Part shown: positions 31,997 through 40,161 of the stretch, piece by piece
How the letters are laid out: the number at the start of each line of letters is the position of its first letter
Position numbering within the stretch: position 1 is the stretch's first letter
From: Proteiniphilum sp.
Lineage (GTDB): Bacteria; Bacteroidota; Bacteroidia; Bacteroidales; Dysgonomonadaceae
Direction: 5' to 3'
Length of the DNA: 40,195 nucleotides
NCBI GenBank assembly: GCA_011620695.1
Contig: WOYT01000086.1
Coordinates: forward strand, 1-40,195
Program-made: the position numbers and the translations under genes
The notes under the pieces: model-generated
Database searches by the model: none
The model's input: only the letters and a program-made list of their open reading frames with translations
Told to the model about the DNA's origin: nothing

Positions 31997-32980
31997 TCAG
32001 GGAATGCTTCTCAACCAGGTACGTCTCAACAGCAGCTCCAGCAGGATTAACGCCAGAGCGGCGAGTGCAAAGGGCAGGAAAAGCTCCTGTCGCCGTGTCA
32101 CGTTCTGCACGCTGATCAGGTATTTCTCCATCTCATCAATCTCATTGTAAACCTGACGCAGTCCCTCCGTATCCTGTGCACGGAAATACTGTCCCCCGGT
32201 TATGGCCGCTATCTCGGTGAGTGTCTCCTCATCGATATCCACCGGCATGTTCTGCATCCGTATGCCGAAAGGAGTGTTGACCGGTGTGGGTGCCATCCCC
32301 TTGGTGCCAACACCCACGGTATAGACCCTGATCCCGTAAGATCGTGCCAGGTCGGCCGCAGTAAGCGGTGCTATCTGGCCGCTGTTGTTGGTGCCATCGG
32401 TGAGCAGGATCACCACTTTCGACTGTGACTGGCTCTCCTTGAGTCGGTTCACCGAGGTAGCCAGCCCGAGTCCGATGGCGGTACCGTCGTCTATCATGCC
32501 GAAATTGATGTCATCGAGCAGGTTGAGCAATACCTTGTGGTCGGTGGTAAGGGGGCACTGCGTAAAGCTCTCCCCAGCAAAGATCACCAGTCCGATGTTG
32601 TCGTTGCTCCGGTCTGTGATAAACTCAGCGGCAACCTTTTTGGCGGCCTGCAACCGGTCGGGTTTCAGATCCTGTGCCAGCATGGAGCCGGAGACATCGA
32701 GTGCCAGCACAATATCAATACCCTGTGTCTCTGACTCTTCCCAGCTGCTCACCGACTGCGGGCGGGCAATCACAATGATCACCAGGGCAATGGAGAGCAG
32801 CCGCAGCAGGAAAGGAAAGTGTCGCATATAGACCCTGAAGCCGGGCTTCAGTCCGTTGAAAGCATCCGTTGAGGCAAGCCTGAAAGAGGCCTGCGCCTTG
32901 GAGAGGCGCACAATGTACCATAGCGTCAGCGGTACCAACAACAGCAGCAGATATAGATATTCAGGATGCAAAAACTCCAT
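31997..32980 (-). CDS. batA: BatA: von Willebrand factor A membrane protein
   Basis: The 327-residue protein shares the BatB layout. N-terminal membrane helices lie at about 5-24 and 56-72, a VWA domain with complete MIDAS (DVSGS at 95-99, and TDGTNNSG) follows, and a C-terminal hydrophobic helix (LFLPFALAALALILLELLLR) closes it. The signature YLYLLLLLVPLTLWYIV near the N-terminus is typical of this group. The gap to batB is 61 bases with no clear promoter, so one transcript is likely. The gap to the upstream 350-residue membrane protein gene is 12 bases. Confidence 0.9.
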   Translation of the reverse strand: MEFLHPEYLYLLLLLVPLTLWYIVRLSKAQASFRLASTDAFNGLKPGFRVYMRHFPFLLRLLSIALVIIVIARPQSVSSWEESETQGIDIVLALDVSGSMLAQDLKPDRLQAAKKVAAEFITDRSNDNIGLVIFAGESFTQCPLTTDHKVLLNLLDDINFGMIDDGTAIGLGLATSVNRLKESQSQSKVVILLTDGTNNSGQIAPLTAADLARSYGIRVYTVGVGTKGMAPTPVNTPFGIRMQNMPVDIDEETLTEIAAITGGQYFRAQDTEGLRQVYNEIDEMEKYLISVQNVTRRQELFLPFALAALALILLELLLRRTWLRSIP

Positions 32981-32992
32981 GCCAATTCACTC

Positions 32993-34045
32993 TTATTCGT
33001 TATCGGATTGATCATCTTTCTGTTTCCCGTCCGCCTTCGGATCAGGGATGGGGTCATCCTCTTTGGTCTGGTTCACGAAGAAATAGGCATTCACCATGCT
33101 CAGGTCATTCTCATCGGGATAGGGTTTGTACTTGGCAAACTTCACCAGATCGGCGGTGGTCAGTATCTGTTTCAGGTTGTCGTAAACCGAATCGGTCTCG
33201 GCCACCTTACGGATGGCGTTCAGGATCTCTCCCGAGGTCATCTCCATCGCCTGTATCCCCTCACGCTCCCAGATATAGGAACGCAGGATATCGGTCAGCC
33301 GGCTGTAGAACTCTTTCTCCCGCCCCTGCTGCCACATCTTCTCCTGCTTGAGCTTGTCCAGCTCTTTCAAGGCACGAATGTGTGCCGGCAGCACTTCGGG
33401 AGGCTTAAAGAAATAGCCTTTTCGCTTCTTCCGCAGCACCAGGTAAACCACCAAAGCGATGAGCGCCAACAGGATCAACACCCCCAGCAGGATCCAGAGC
33501 AGCCAGAGATAATCGGTCCAGACAAAAGGAGGTTTGCGGATCGGTTTGATATCGTTGAGCTGCAACTGATTGAAATCGATTGAGTCGGTCTCTCCCTTGT
33601 TGATTCGCTCCAGATAGGCCAGCGTGGAGTCTGATAGCTCTGGTGAGGTCACTTTCAACCCGAAAGAGTTGGAGTAGATGGTGTCGGTTCCGTCAAATAT
33701 CGGTATGTAGGGCACATGGTAGAGGGTGGAATCGAACGAGGTGACCAGATAGCGGAAATTGAGCGTCATCACGTTGTTCTCGATGGTGGTATCGGGTGGC
33801 AGCATCGCAATCACCTCAATACCGGGGATGATCTCTTTTTCATACACAGGAAAATGAATGATCTTCTCCTTGGGTGTGATCACTTTCAGGTTGATCACCG
33901 CCTGCTCTCCGATCAGGATCTCGGTGGGTTGCACGGTGGCATGCACTGACGCCCGCTGGGCGTTGAGCACCCCTCCCATCAGGAGCGCCACGGTTGTCAG
34001 CATTCCCTTGTATATCCAACTGTTATGTAATCTCTTTGTTCTCAA
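32993..34045 (-). CDS. Bat operon membrane protein with DUF4381-like layout
   Basis: The 350-residue protein has a signal peptide (WIYKGMLTTVALLMGGVLNA, residues 10-29), a periplasmic beta domain (about 31-170) with ASVHATVQPTEILIGEQAVI at its start, one transmembrane helix (179-204) and a cytoplasmic helical part of about 145 residues ending in an acidic, disordered tail. The cytoplasmic part (HIRALKELDKLKQEKMWQQG, FYSRLTDILRSYIWEREG) resembles the DUF4381 protein found at the same place in proteobacterial moxR-DUF58-VWA operons. The beta domain recalls the BatD domains. I therefore think it bridges the periplasm to the MoxR/DUF58 proteins. It has no established name that I am sure of. It starts two bases after the DUF58 stop. 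Confidence 0.75.
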   Translation of the reverse strand: MRTKRLHNSWIYKGMLTTVALLMGGVLNAQRASVHATVQPTEILIGEQAVINLKVITPKEKIIHFPVYEKEIIPGIEVIAMLPPDTTIENNVMTLNFRYLVTSFDSTLYHVPYIPIFDGTDTIYSNSFGLKVTSPELSDSTLAYLERINKGETDSIDFNQLQLNDIKPIRKPPFVWTDYLWLLWILLGVLILLALIALVVYLVLRKKRKGYFFKPPEVLPAHIRALKELDKLKQEKMWQQGREKEFYSRLTDILRSYIWEREGIQAMEMTSGEILNAIRKVAETDSVYDNLKQILTTADLVKFAKYKPYPDENDLSMVNAYFFVNQTKEDDPIPDPKADGKQKDDQSDNE

Positions 34046-34047
34046 TG

Positions 34048-34917
34048 CTATCTCCTTTGTTGGAATAGTTGCAGCAACGACTTCACATAATCACTCTCCG
34101 TGGAAACAGAGACACTGTCAACGCCGCTCTGGCGGGTAGCAGTGATCATCTTATCCTGCAGGCTGTTCCACCAACGACGGTATTGTTCGCGTACCTGTTT
34201 CGATGAGCTATCGATCCATCGTTCATCCCCTTTTTCAGGATCCCACACTTTCATCAATCCCACTGGCTGGAGGGCGGTGCTCAGCTGGTCATAGACCTGG
34301 ATGGCCACCAGGTCATGCTTGCGACCGGCTATCTGCATTGCCTTCAGATAGTCGCCCGAATCAATAAAGTCGGAGATCAGGAAAGCGGTACAACGTTTCC
34401 TGATGGCGTTGGTCATATAGCGTAACGCCATGTTCAGATCGGTGCCGTGGCTCTCGGGGGTGAACCCGAGGATCTCACGGATGATGAAGAGGATATGCTT
34501 CCTCCCTTTCTGGGGAGGGATGAACTTCTCCACCTTGTCGGTAAAGAAGATGACGCCGATCTTGTCGTTGTTCTGTATCGCCGAGAAAGCGAGTGTGGCA
34601 GCTATCTCGGCCACCATGTCACGCTTGAGCATGGACCTGGATCCGAAGCCGAGGCTCTCCGACACATCGATCATCAGCATCACCGTCAGCTCCCGTTCCT
34701 CCTCAAAGATCTTGACGAAGGGACGGTTGTAACGGGCAGTAACGTTCCAGTCGATGTCACGCATATCATCCCCATAACGATACTCCCTCACCTCCGAAAA
34801 AGCCATGCCTCGCCCCTTGAAGGCAGAATGATACTCTCCGGCAAAGATGTTTCGCGAGAGACCTCTTGCTTTTATCTCGATGTGGCGTACTTTCTTGATC
34901 AGGTCGGTAGCTTCCAT
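34048..34917 (-). CDS. DUF58 domain protein (VWA-like) of the bat operon
   Basis: The 289-residue protein belongs to the DUF58 family that accompanies nearly all MoxR ATPases. Seen are the family signature GRGMAFSEVREYRYGDDMRD with IDWNVTAR directly after it (residues 35-62). A VWA-like domain follows with the metal-site motif DVSES at 84-88. It has no membrane helix and is presumably cytoplasmic; it is likely a partner or substrate of MoxR. It lies 73 bases after moxR and two bases before the next gene, in one operon. Confidence 0.88.
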   Translation of the reverse strand: MEATDLIKKVRHIEIKARGLSRNIFAGEYHSAFKGRGMAFSEVREYRYGDDMRDIDWNVTARYNRPFVKIFEEERELTVMLMIDVSESLGFGSRSMLKRDMVAEIAATLAFSAIQNNDKIGVIFFTDKVEKFIPPQKGRKHILFIIREILGFTPESHGTDLNMALRYMTNAIRKRCTAFLISDFIDSGDYLKAMQIAGRKHDLVAIQVYDQLSTALQPVGLMKVWDPEKGDERWIDSSSKQVREQYRRWWNSLQDKMITATRQSGVDSVSVSTESDYVKSLLQLFQQRR

Positions 34918-34990
34918 AGAATTATTGCTGATTCCCTCCGTGGGGTGTTACAACGTCAGGTAGATTGGTCCCGGTACAGCCCGTAGCTGA

Positions 34991-35986
34991 TCAGGGCACC
35001 TCAATCTTATTGAGGATCTCGCTGATGATCTCCTCAGAGGTCATGTTATTGGCTTCTGCCTCATAGGTGAGCCCGATACGGTGACGAAGAACATCGTGGC
35101 ATACAGCCCGGATATCTTCAGGAATCACGTAGCCACGGCGCTTAATGAAAGCAAAGGCACGTGCCGCCAGGGCCAGGTTGATCGAGGCGCGGGGAGAGGC
35201 ACCGAAGCCGATCATATCTTTCAGGTGAGCCATGCCGAACTGATCGGGAAAACGGGTGGCAAAGACAATATCGACGATGTACTTGCTGATCTTCTCGTCA
35301 ATATATACTTCCCGCACCACCTTGCGGGCCTCCAGGATCTCCTGCGTGGTGATGACCGCACGGTCAGGGACCACCGGCTCGAAGATATTTTGCTGAATGA
35401 TCTGCTTCTCCTCCTCACGTGAGGGATAGCTGATCACCACTTTTAGCATGAAACGATCCACCTGTGCTTCGGGCAGCGGATAGGTCCCCTCCTGTTCGAT
35501 CGGGTTCTGGGTTGCCATCACCAGGAATGGGTTTGGCAGCTTATAGCTCTCTTCGCCGATGGTCACCTGCCGCTCCTGCATCGCCTCCAGCAGGGCACTC
35601 TGCACCTTGGCAGGGGCACGGTTGATCTCATCGGCCAGCACAAAGTTGGAAAAGATGGGGCCATGCTTCACCTGGAACTCCTCGTTGCGTTGGCTGTAGA
35701 TCATGGTGCCAACCACGTCGGCGGGCAACAGGTCGGGCGTAAACTGGATACGGTTGTAATCGGCATCGATCAGTTGTGCCAGCGTCTTGATGGCCAACGT
35801 CTTCGCGAGTCCCGGCACCCCTTCCAGCAGGATGTGTCCATCGGAGAGGAGCCCGATCAGGAGTGACTCCACCAGGTGTTTCTGTCCCACGATCACATGG
35901 TTCATGCCTGTGACAATTGTCTGCACAAAAGCACTTTTCTGTTCAATTCTATCGTTCAGTTCTTTGATATCGACTATTTGGCTCAT
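34991..35986 (-). CDS. MoxR family AAA+ ATPase
   Basis: The 331-residue protein is a MoxR-type AAA+ ATPase, a chaperone-like motor that is thought to mature or activate VWA proteins. Walker A is GVPGLAKT (56-63) and Walker B with the following signature is VLADEINRAPAKVQSALLEA (LADE at 117-120). Sensor 1 is MATQNPIEQEGTYPLPEAQV and sensor 2 lies in GASPRASINLALAARAFA. It is the first gene of the bat operon, and its promoter is the best-formed one in this part of the window. No other regulatory gene is nearby. The length is normal. Confidence 0.93.
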   Translation of the reverse strand: MSQIVDIKELNDRIEQKSAFVQTIVTGMNHVIVGQKHLVESLLIGLLSDGHILLEGVPGLAKTLAIKTLAQLIDADYNRIQFTPDLLPADVVGTMIYSQRNEEFQVKHGPIFSNFVLADEINRAPAKVQSALLEAMQERQVTIGEESYKLPNPFLVMATQNPIEQEGTYPLPEAQVDRFMLKVVISYPSREEEKQIIQQNIFEPVVPDRAVITTQEILEARKVVREVYIDEKISKYIVDIVFATRFPDQFGMAHLKDMIGFGASPRASINLALAARAFAFIKRRGYVIPEDIRAVCHDVLRHRIGLTYEAEANNMTSEEIISEILNKIEVP

Positions 35987-36024
35987 TGGGTTGATTGTTA
36001 AAAGGGTTCTCCGGATATGAGATA

Positions 36025-36053
36025 CAAAAATAGAAATGTTAAATTGGTTTCAA
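36025..36053 (-). promoter_or_regulatory. Promoter of the moxR-bat operon
   Basis: On the minus strand the -7 element TATTTTTG is at 36032-36025. TTG at 36053-36051 is a plausible -33 with an 18-base spacer. The leader to the moxR start is about 35 bases. The -33 lies only 23 bases from the lipB stop codon. Confidence 0.7.
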
Positions 36054-36075
36054 CTGGAATCGCCGTTAAAAATGT

Positions 36076-36807
36076 TTAAGTAACAGCAGTTTCCCAATCT
36101 GGGTTGTGATGCGGTTTTCGCTGATCGGTTAGATCCATATCAAACAGCTCCCGGAAAGCACGCTTCATTCCGTTGGAGACCTCTCTGAAATCAACCTCCT
36201 CTCCCAACTCCTTTTGCATGGAGGTAACCCCCTTGTCGGTGAAACCACAAGGATTGATGAAGTTGAAATAGGTGAGATCGCTGTTGATGTTAAGTGCCAG
36301 GCCGTGCATGGTGACAAAGCGGCTGGCACGGACGCCGATGGCACAGATCTTACGTACCCGTAGAGGGTCATCCAGGTCAATCCAGACCCCCATTGCCTTC
36401 TCATCCTTCTCCCCCTTAATACCGTATGGTTTCAATGTCTCGATCACCACATCCTCCAACAGGGAGATGTAACGCCTGATGCCGATACCGAACGCCTCCA
36501 GGTCAATGATCGGGTAGGCCACCAACTGACCGGGGCCATGATAGGTGATGTCACCTCCACGGTCGATCTCATGCAGGTCGATCTGCCTGCTCTCACACAT
36601 CTGACGTGTGATGAGCAAGTTCTGCCGCTTGCCGCTCTTGCCGAGCGTGTAAACATGCTCGTGCTCACAGAAGAGCAGGTACTGCTCTTTCTCCTGCTTC
36701 TGCTCCTGCTTGTCGCGGATCACCTGTGCAAACAGCTTCTCCTGATACTCCCACGCCTGCTTATAGCGGATGCGACCCAGGTCTTCAAAAATCACTTTTC
36801 TACTCAT
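36076..36807 (-). CDS. lipB: Octanoyl-ACP:protein octanoyltransferase
   Basis: LipB moves octanoate from acyl carrier protein to the lipoyl domains of dehydrogenase complexes, the first step of lipoate synthesis. The 243-residue protein shows the family signature RGGDITYHGPGQLVAYPI (from residue 83). The catalytic lysine lies in VRKICAIGVR (K153) and the catalytic cysteine in INPCGFTDKG (C187). The ATG at 36807 follows the lipA stop by four bases and fits family N-termini; another ATG 12 bases earlier is possible and would overlap lipA. LipA and LipB act in sequence, which explains the operon. Confidence 0.93.
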   Translation of the reverse strand: MSRKVIFEDLGRIRYKQAWEYQEKLFAQVIRDKQEQKQEKEQYLLFCEHEHVYTLGKSGKRQNLLITRQMCESRQIDLHEIDRGGDITYHGPGQLVAYPIIDLEAFGIGIRRYISLLEDVVIETLKPYGIKGEKDEKAMGVWIDLDDPLRVRKICAIGVRASRFVTMHGLALNINSDLTYFNFINPCGFTDKGVTSMQKELGEEVDFREVSNGMKRAFRELFDMDLTDQRKPHHNPDWETAVT

Positions 36808-36811
36808 TCCC

Positions 36812-37672
36812 TTATACATGTTTCTCTGCGTGATAGGAGGAGCGTACCAGCGGGCCACTCTCCACGAAGCGGAATCCTTTTTCGAGTGCCACCTCGCGGT
36901 AACGGGCAAACTGTTCTGGCGAGACATACTCTTTCACCGTCAGATGCTTTCGTGTGGGTTGCAGGTACTGCCCGACGGTGAGCACGCTGCAACCAACGGC
37001 CAGCAGGTCGTCCATGGTCTCGTAGATCTCCTGCTCGGTCTCCCCCAGGCCCACCATCAGGCCCGACTTGGCTCTCACCTTGCCGCTGGCCGCGATCACC
37101 CCGAGGGTCCTGAGACTCACCTCATACTTCGCACGGCTCCGCACCTTGGGTGTCAGCCGCCGTACCGTCTCCATATTGTGTGATACAATGTTGGGGCCGG
37201 CGTCAATCACCTTGCGTATCAGCTCCTCCTGCCCGTTGAAATCGGGGATCAGCGTCTCGATGGTCACCTGCGGACAGCGCTCCTTGATGCGACGCACGGT
37301 ACGCGACCAGATCTCGGCCCCCCCGTCGTCCAGGTCGTCACGATCGACGCTGGTGAGCACCACATGGCGCAGGTTCATCTGCTCAATGGTATCGGCCAAT
37401 CGTGCCGGCTCATCCCAGTCGACCCCCAGCGGTGTGCCGGTCTTCACATTACAGAAGCGGCAGGAGCGGGTACAGATCTCTCCCAGGATCATGAATGTGG
37501 CGGTGCCCCTGCCCCAGCATTCTGCCAGGTTGGGGCACTTGCCGCTCACGCAGATGGTATGCAGTCCTTTTCTGGCGATGATCTCTTTCACATCGAGGTA
37601 TTGCTTGCCCTGGGGCAGTGATATCTTCAGCCATTCCGGCTTACGTTGCATGGTTTCTGTTATCTTTTCCAT
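36812..37672 (-). CDS. lipA: Lipoyl synthase (radical SAM)
   Basis: LipA inserts two sulphur atoms into the octanoyl chain on lipoyl domains. The 286-residue enzyme shows both iron-sulphur clusters. The auxiliary cluster motif CVSGKCPNLAEC has cysteines 41, 46 and 52, and the radical SAM motif CTRSCRFC has cysteines 67, 71 and 74. The C-terminal RSSYHA motif (about 277-282), whose serine also binds the auxiliary cluster, is present. VVLTSVDRDDLDDGGA is typical. Its leader is about 110 bases long and contains no RNA motif I recognise. It is followed directly by lipB. Confidence 0.96.
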   Translation of the reverse strand: MEKITETMQRKPEWLKISLPQGKQYLDVKEIIARKGLHTICVSGKCPNLAECWGRGTATFMILGEICTRSCRFCNVKTGTPLGVDWDEPARLADTIEQMNLRHVVLTSVDRDDLDDGGAEIWSRTVRRIKERCPQVTIETLIPDFNGQEELIRKVIDAGPNIVSHNMETVRRLTPKVRSRAKYEVSLRTLGVIAASGKVRAKSGLMVGLGETEQEIYETMDDLLAVGCSVLTVGQYLQPTRKHLTVKEYVSPEQFARYREVALEKGFRFVESGPLVRSSYHAEKHV

Positions 37673-37785
37673 AATGAATAAATGTTGCTTGCAGACAGTT
37701 ACACGGTTATTCAGGGGGTGTTTGACCCTCTTACTCCGGGGGCATCTGTCAGCTTTGTATGATTGATAAAAATGTCAAAACAGCA

Positions 37786-37793
37786 CAAAAATA
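37786..37793 (-). promoter_or_regulatory. -7 promoter element of lipA-lipB
   Basis: On the minus strand TATTTTTG matches TAnnTTTG, 114 bases before the lipA start. A small palindrome (37802-37817) lies in the place of the -33 region. Confidence 0.5.
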
Positions 37794-37801
37794 GGGTTTT
37801 C

Positions 37802-37817
37802 TTCGTTGATAAACGAA
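37802..37817. repeat. Palindrome TTCGTT-gata-AACGAA between lipA and tgt
   Basis: A perfect inverted repeat of six base pairs around a four-base centre. It lies 9-24 bases upstream of the lipA -7 element and about 80 bases upstream of the tgt promoter, where a repressor could bind. No protein is known for it. Confidence 0.4.
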
Positions 37818-37895
37818 TTTGTGAGCCACATTCGCTTTCTTTTCCCCATAACTATTTTTAAACCATTACGATTCTGTTTATAAAGCCAAAAAATA

Positions 37896-37903
37896 TATCT
37901 TTG
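37896..37903 (+). promoter_or_regulatory. -7 promoter element of tgt-lptF/G
   Basis: TATCTTTG is a perfect match. It includes the in-frame TTG at 37901 and therefore excludes that codon as the tgt start. Confidence 0.65.
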
Positions 37904-37930
37904 CGCATTAAAACAAAGAACAGGCACAAT

Positions 37931-39061
37931 TTGGATTTCCAATTGATACATACAGACCCGAAGTCGGACGCGCGGGCAGGAGTGATCACCACCGACCACG
38001 GGAAAGTGGAAACGCCTGTCTTTATGCCGGTAGGCACTGCGGGCAGCGTCAAGGCGGTACATATCAGCGAACTGAAAGAGGACATCAAGGCAGAGATCAT
38101 TCTGGGTAACACCTATCACCTCTACCTGCGTCCCGGCCTGGAGATCATCGGGGCAGCAGGGGGACTGCACCGTTTCAACGGCTGGAACCGTCCGATGCTG
38201 ACCGACAGCGGCGGTTACCAGGTCTTCTCCCTCACCGGGAACCGCAAGCTTACGGAGGAGGGAGCCATGTTTCAGTCGCACATCGATGGATCCAGACATT
38301 TCTTCACCCCTGAAAAAGTGATCGATATCCAGCGCGTCATCGGTGCCGACATCATTATGGCTTTCGACGAATGCACCCCTGGTGATGCCGACTACGGTTA
38401 TGCAAAGAAATCGCTCGAGCTGACCGAACGGTGGCTCGCCCGCTGCATCACCCGCATGGGTCAGAGCGAGTGCCCCTACGGCCACAGCCAGGCGCTCTTC
38501 CCCATCGTGCAGGGATGCGTCTATCCCGACTTGCGGCGGCGGGCCGCTGAGAAAATCGCATCGCTGGGTGCCGATGGCAACGCCATCGGGGGACTGGCGG
38601 TGGGAGAGCCCACGGAAAAGATGTACGAGATGGTGGAACTGGTGAACGGGATCCTGCCAAAGGATAAACCTCGCTACCTAATGGGTGTGGGCAAGCCGGA
38701 GAACATCCTGGAGGCGATTGAACGGGGTGTGGACATGTTCGACTGCATCATGCCCACCCGCAACGGCCGCAACGGTCAGATCTTCACCAAGGAGGGCATC
38801 ATGAACATGCGCAACGAACGGTGGAAGAGCGACTTCACCCCCCTCGAGGAGGATGGCGAGTCGTTCGTGGACCAGCTCTACAGCAAGGCCTACCTGCGGC
38901 ACCTGATCAACACCAACGAGATCCTGGGACTGCAGATCGCCTCCATCCACAACCTGGCATTCTATGTCTGGCTGGCCAGGGAGGCACGCAAACATATCAT
39001 TGCCGGCGATTTCACCGAATGGAAACCGCGGATGATCGAAAAGGTGACACGACGAATATGA
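37931..39061 (+). CDS. tgt: tRNA-guanine transglycosylase (queuosine pathway)
   Basis: Tgt exchanges guanine 34 of certain tRNAs for preQ1, on the way to queuosine. The protein has 376 residues. It starts at TTG 37931 (MDFQLIHTDPKSDARAGVIT), which fits family N-termini; there is no ATG in the right place and the earlier TTG lies in the promoter. The catalytic region is DSGGYQVFSL (from residue 92), and MFDCIMPTRNGRNGQIFTKE contains the nucleophilic aspartate region. Most bacterial Tgt enzymes then have a CxCxxC zinc site; here that segment reads ESFVDQLYSKAYLRHL without cysteine, although the histidine of IHNLAFY is kept. Its stop overlaps the permease start. Confidence 0.92.
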   Translation: MDFQLIHTDPKSDARAGVITTDHGKVETPVFMPVGTAGSVKAVHISELKEDIKAEIILGNTYHLYLRPGLEIIGAAGGLHRFNGWNRPMLTDSGGYQVFSLTGNRKLTEEGAMFQSHIDGSRHFFTPEKVIDIQRVIGADIIMAFDECTPGDADYGYAKKSLELTERWLARCITRMGQSECPYGHSQALFPIVQGCVYPDLRRRAAEKIASLGADGNAIGGLAVGEPTEKMYEMVELVNGILPKDKPRYLMGVGKPENILEAIERGVDMFDCIMPTRNGRNGQIFTKEGIMNMRNERWKSDFTPLEEDGESFVDQLYSKAYLRHLINTNEILGLQIASIHNLAFYVWLAREARKHIIAGDFTEWKPRMIEKVTRRI

Positions 39062-40161
39062 AAAAGATCTTCACCCTGCTGAATCTTAAACGCCTGGACT
39101 GGTACATCATCAGGAAGTTTCTGGGTACCTATATCTTCATGATCGCGTTGATCATCTCCATCGCGGTGGTATTCGACGTCAACGAGAAGATCGACAAGTT
39201 CATGACCAACAATGCCTCGCTGAAGCAGATCATCTTCGATTATTACCTCAACTTCATCCCCTACTACACCAACCTGTTCAGCCCTCTCTTCGTCTTCCTG
39301 GCGGTGATCTTCTTCACCTCCAAGATGGCCGACAACTCGGAGATCATCGCCATCCTTTCCAATGGCATCGGCTTCCGTAGAATGATGAAACCCTATATGG
39401 TGGCGGCACTGGTGATCGCCATCTTCACCTTTGTCTTCGGCGGTTATATCATTCCGCCGGCTAACGCCACCCGCATTGAGTTTGAGCGGACCTACGTGGA
39501 TCCGAAAAAAAGGAAAACCGGCGACCGGGACATCCAGTTCCAGGTAGGCCCCGGCACCATCGTTTACTTCGGTAATTTCGACATGAGGAGCAAAACAGGG
39601 TACAACTTCTCCATCGACCACTTCGACAGCCTGCAACTGGTGTCGCGCCTCACGGCGCAGTCGATACGATACGACTCGGCTTACCAGTGGACCATCAACA
39701 ACTACCAGGTGAGGCAGTTTGAGGGGAACAGAGAGATCATCACCCAGGGCAACTCGATCGACACCACCCTGCGAATCGTGCCGAACGACTTTATCATCGC
39801 CAATACCGACCAGCAGATGATGACCTCTCCTGAGCTGCGACGATATGTAAAGAGCCAGAAAGAGCGGGGAATGGGGAACATACAGGCATTCCAGATCGAG
39901 TACCACTCACGCATTGCCAATGTCTTCTCGGCATTCATCCTCACCCTGATCGGCGCCTCACTCTCTGCAAAGAAGGTGAAAGGAGGCATGGGGCTGAATA
40001 TCGGCATCGGACTGGGACTGAGCATGGCCTACATCCTGTTCATGACGGTCAGCTCCACCTTCGCGGTGAAAGGGAGCATGAGCCCCTTCATTGCAGCATG
40101 GGTTCCCAACATCATCTTCACCCTGATCGCGATGTTCCTCTACCGGAAAGCGCCAAATTAG
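39058..40161 (+). CDS. LptF/LptG family permease (YjgP/YjgQ)
   Basis: The 367-residue protein belongs to the LptF/LptG family, the membrane parts of the ABC exporter that pulls LPS from the inner membrane. It has the typical N-terminus DWYIIRKFLGTYIFMIALII (first membrane helix) and two more helices in the first 110 residues. The motif LAVIFFTSKMADNSEIIAIL with GIGFRRMMKPY follows. A large periplasmic beta domain (about 130-270) and three C-terminal helices (ANVFSAFILTLIGASLSAKK and on) complete it. Whether it is LptF or LptG cannot be said. Its ATG overlaps the tgt stop by four bases (ATGA), which suggests translational coupling. The gene ends 34 bases before the window edge. Confidence 0.9.
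   Translation: MKKIFTLLNLKRLDWYIIRKFLGTYIFMIALIISIAVVFDVNEKIDKFMTNNASLKQIIFDYYLNFIPYYTNLFSPLFVFLAVIFFTSKMADNSEIIAILSNGIGFRRMMKPYMVAALVIAIFTFVFGGYIIPPANATRIEFERTYVDPKKRKTGDRDIQFQVGPGTIVYFGNFDMRSKTGYNFSIDHFDSLQLVSRLTAQSIRYDSAYQWTINNYQVRQFEGNREIITQGNSIDTTLRIVPNDFIIANTDQQMMTSPELRRYVKSQKERGMGNIQAFQIEYHSRIANVFSAFILTLIGASLSAKKVKGGMGLNIGIGLGLSMAYILFMTVSSTFAVKGSMSPFIAAWVPNIIFTLIAMFLYRKAPN

Noticed and set aside
38962-39906. A 314-codon open frame on the minus strand opposite tgt and the permease
   Set aside because: Antisense shadow, rich in Asp, His and Val, with no start signals or domain.
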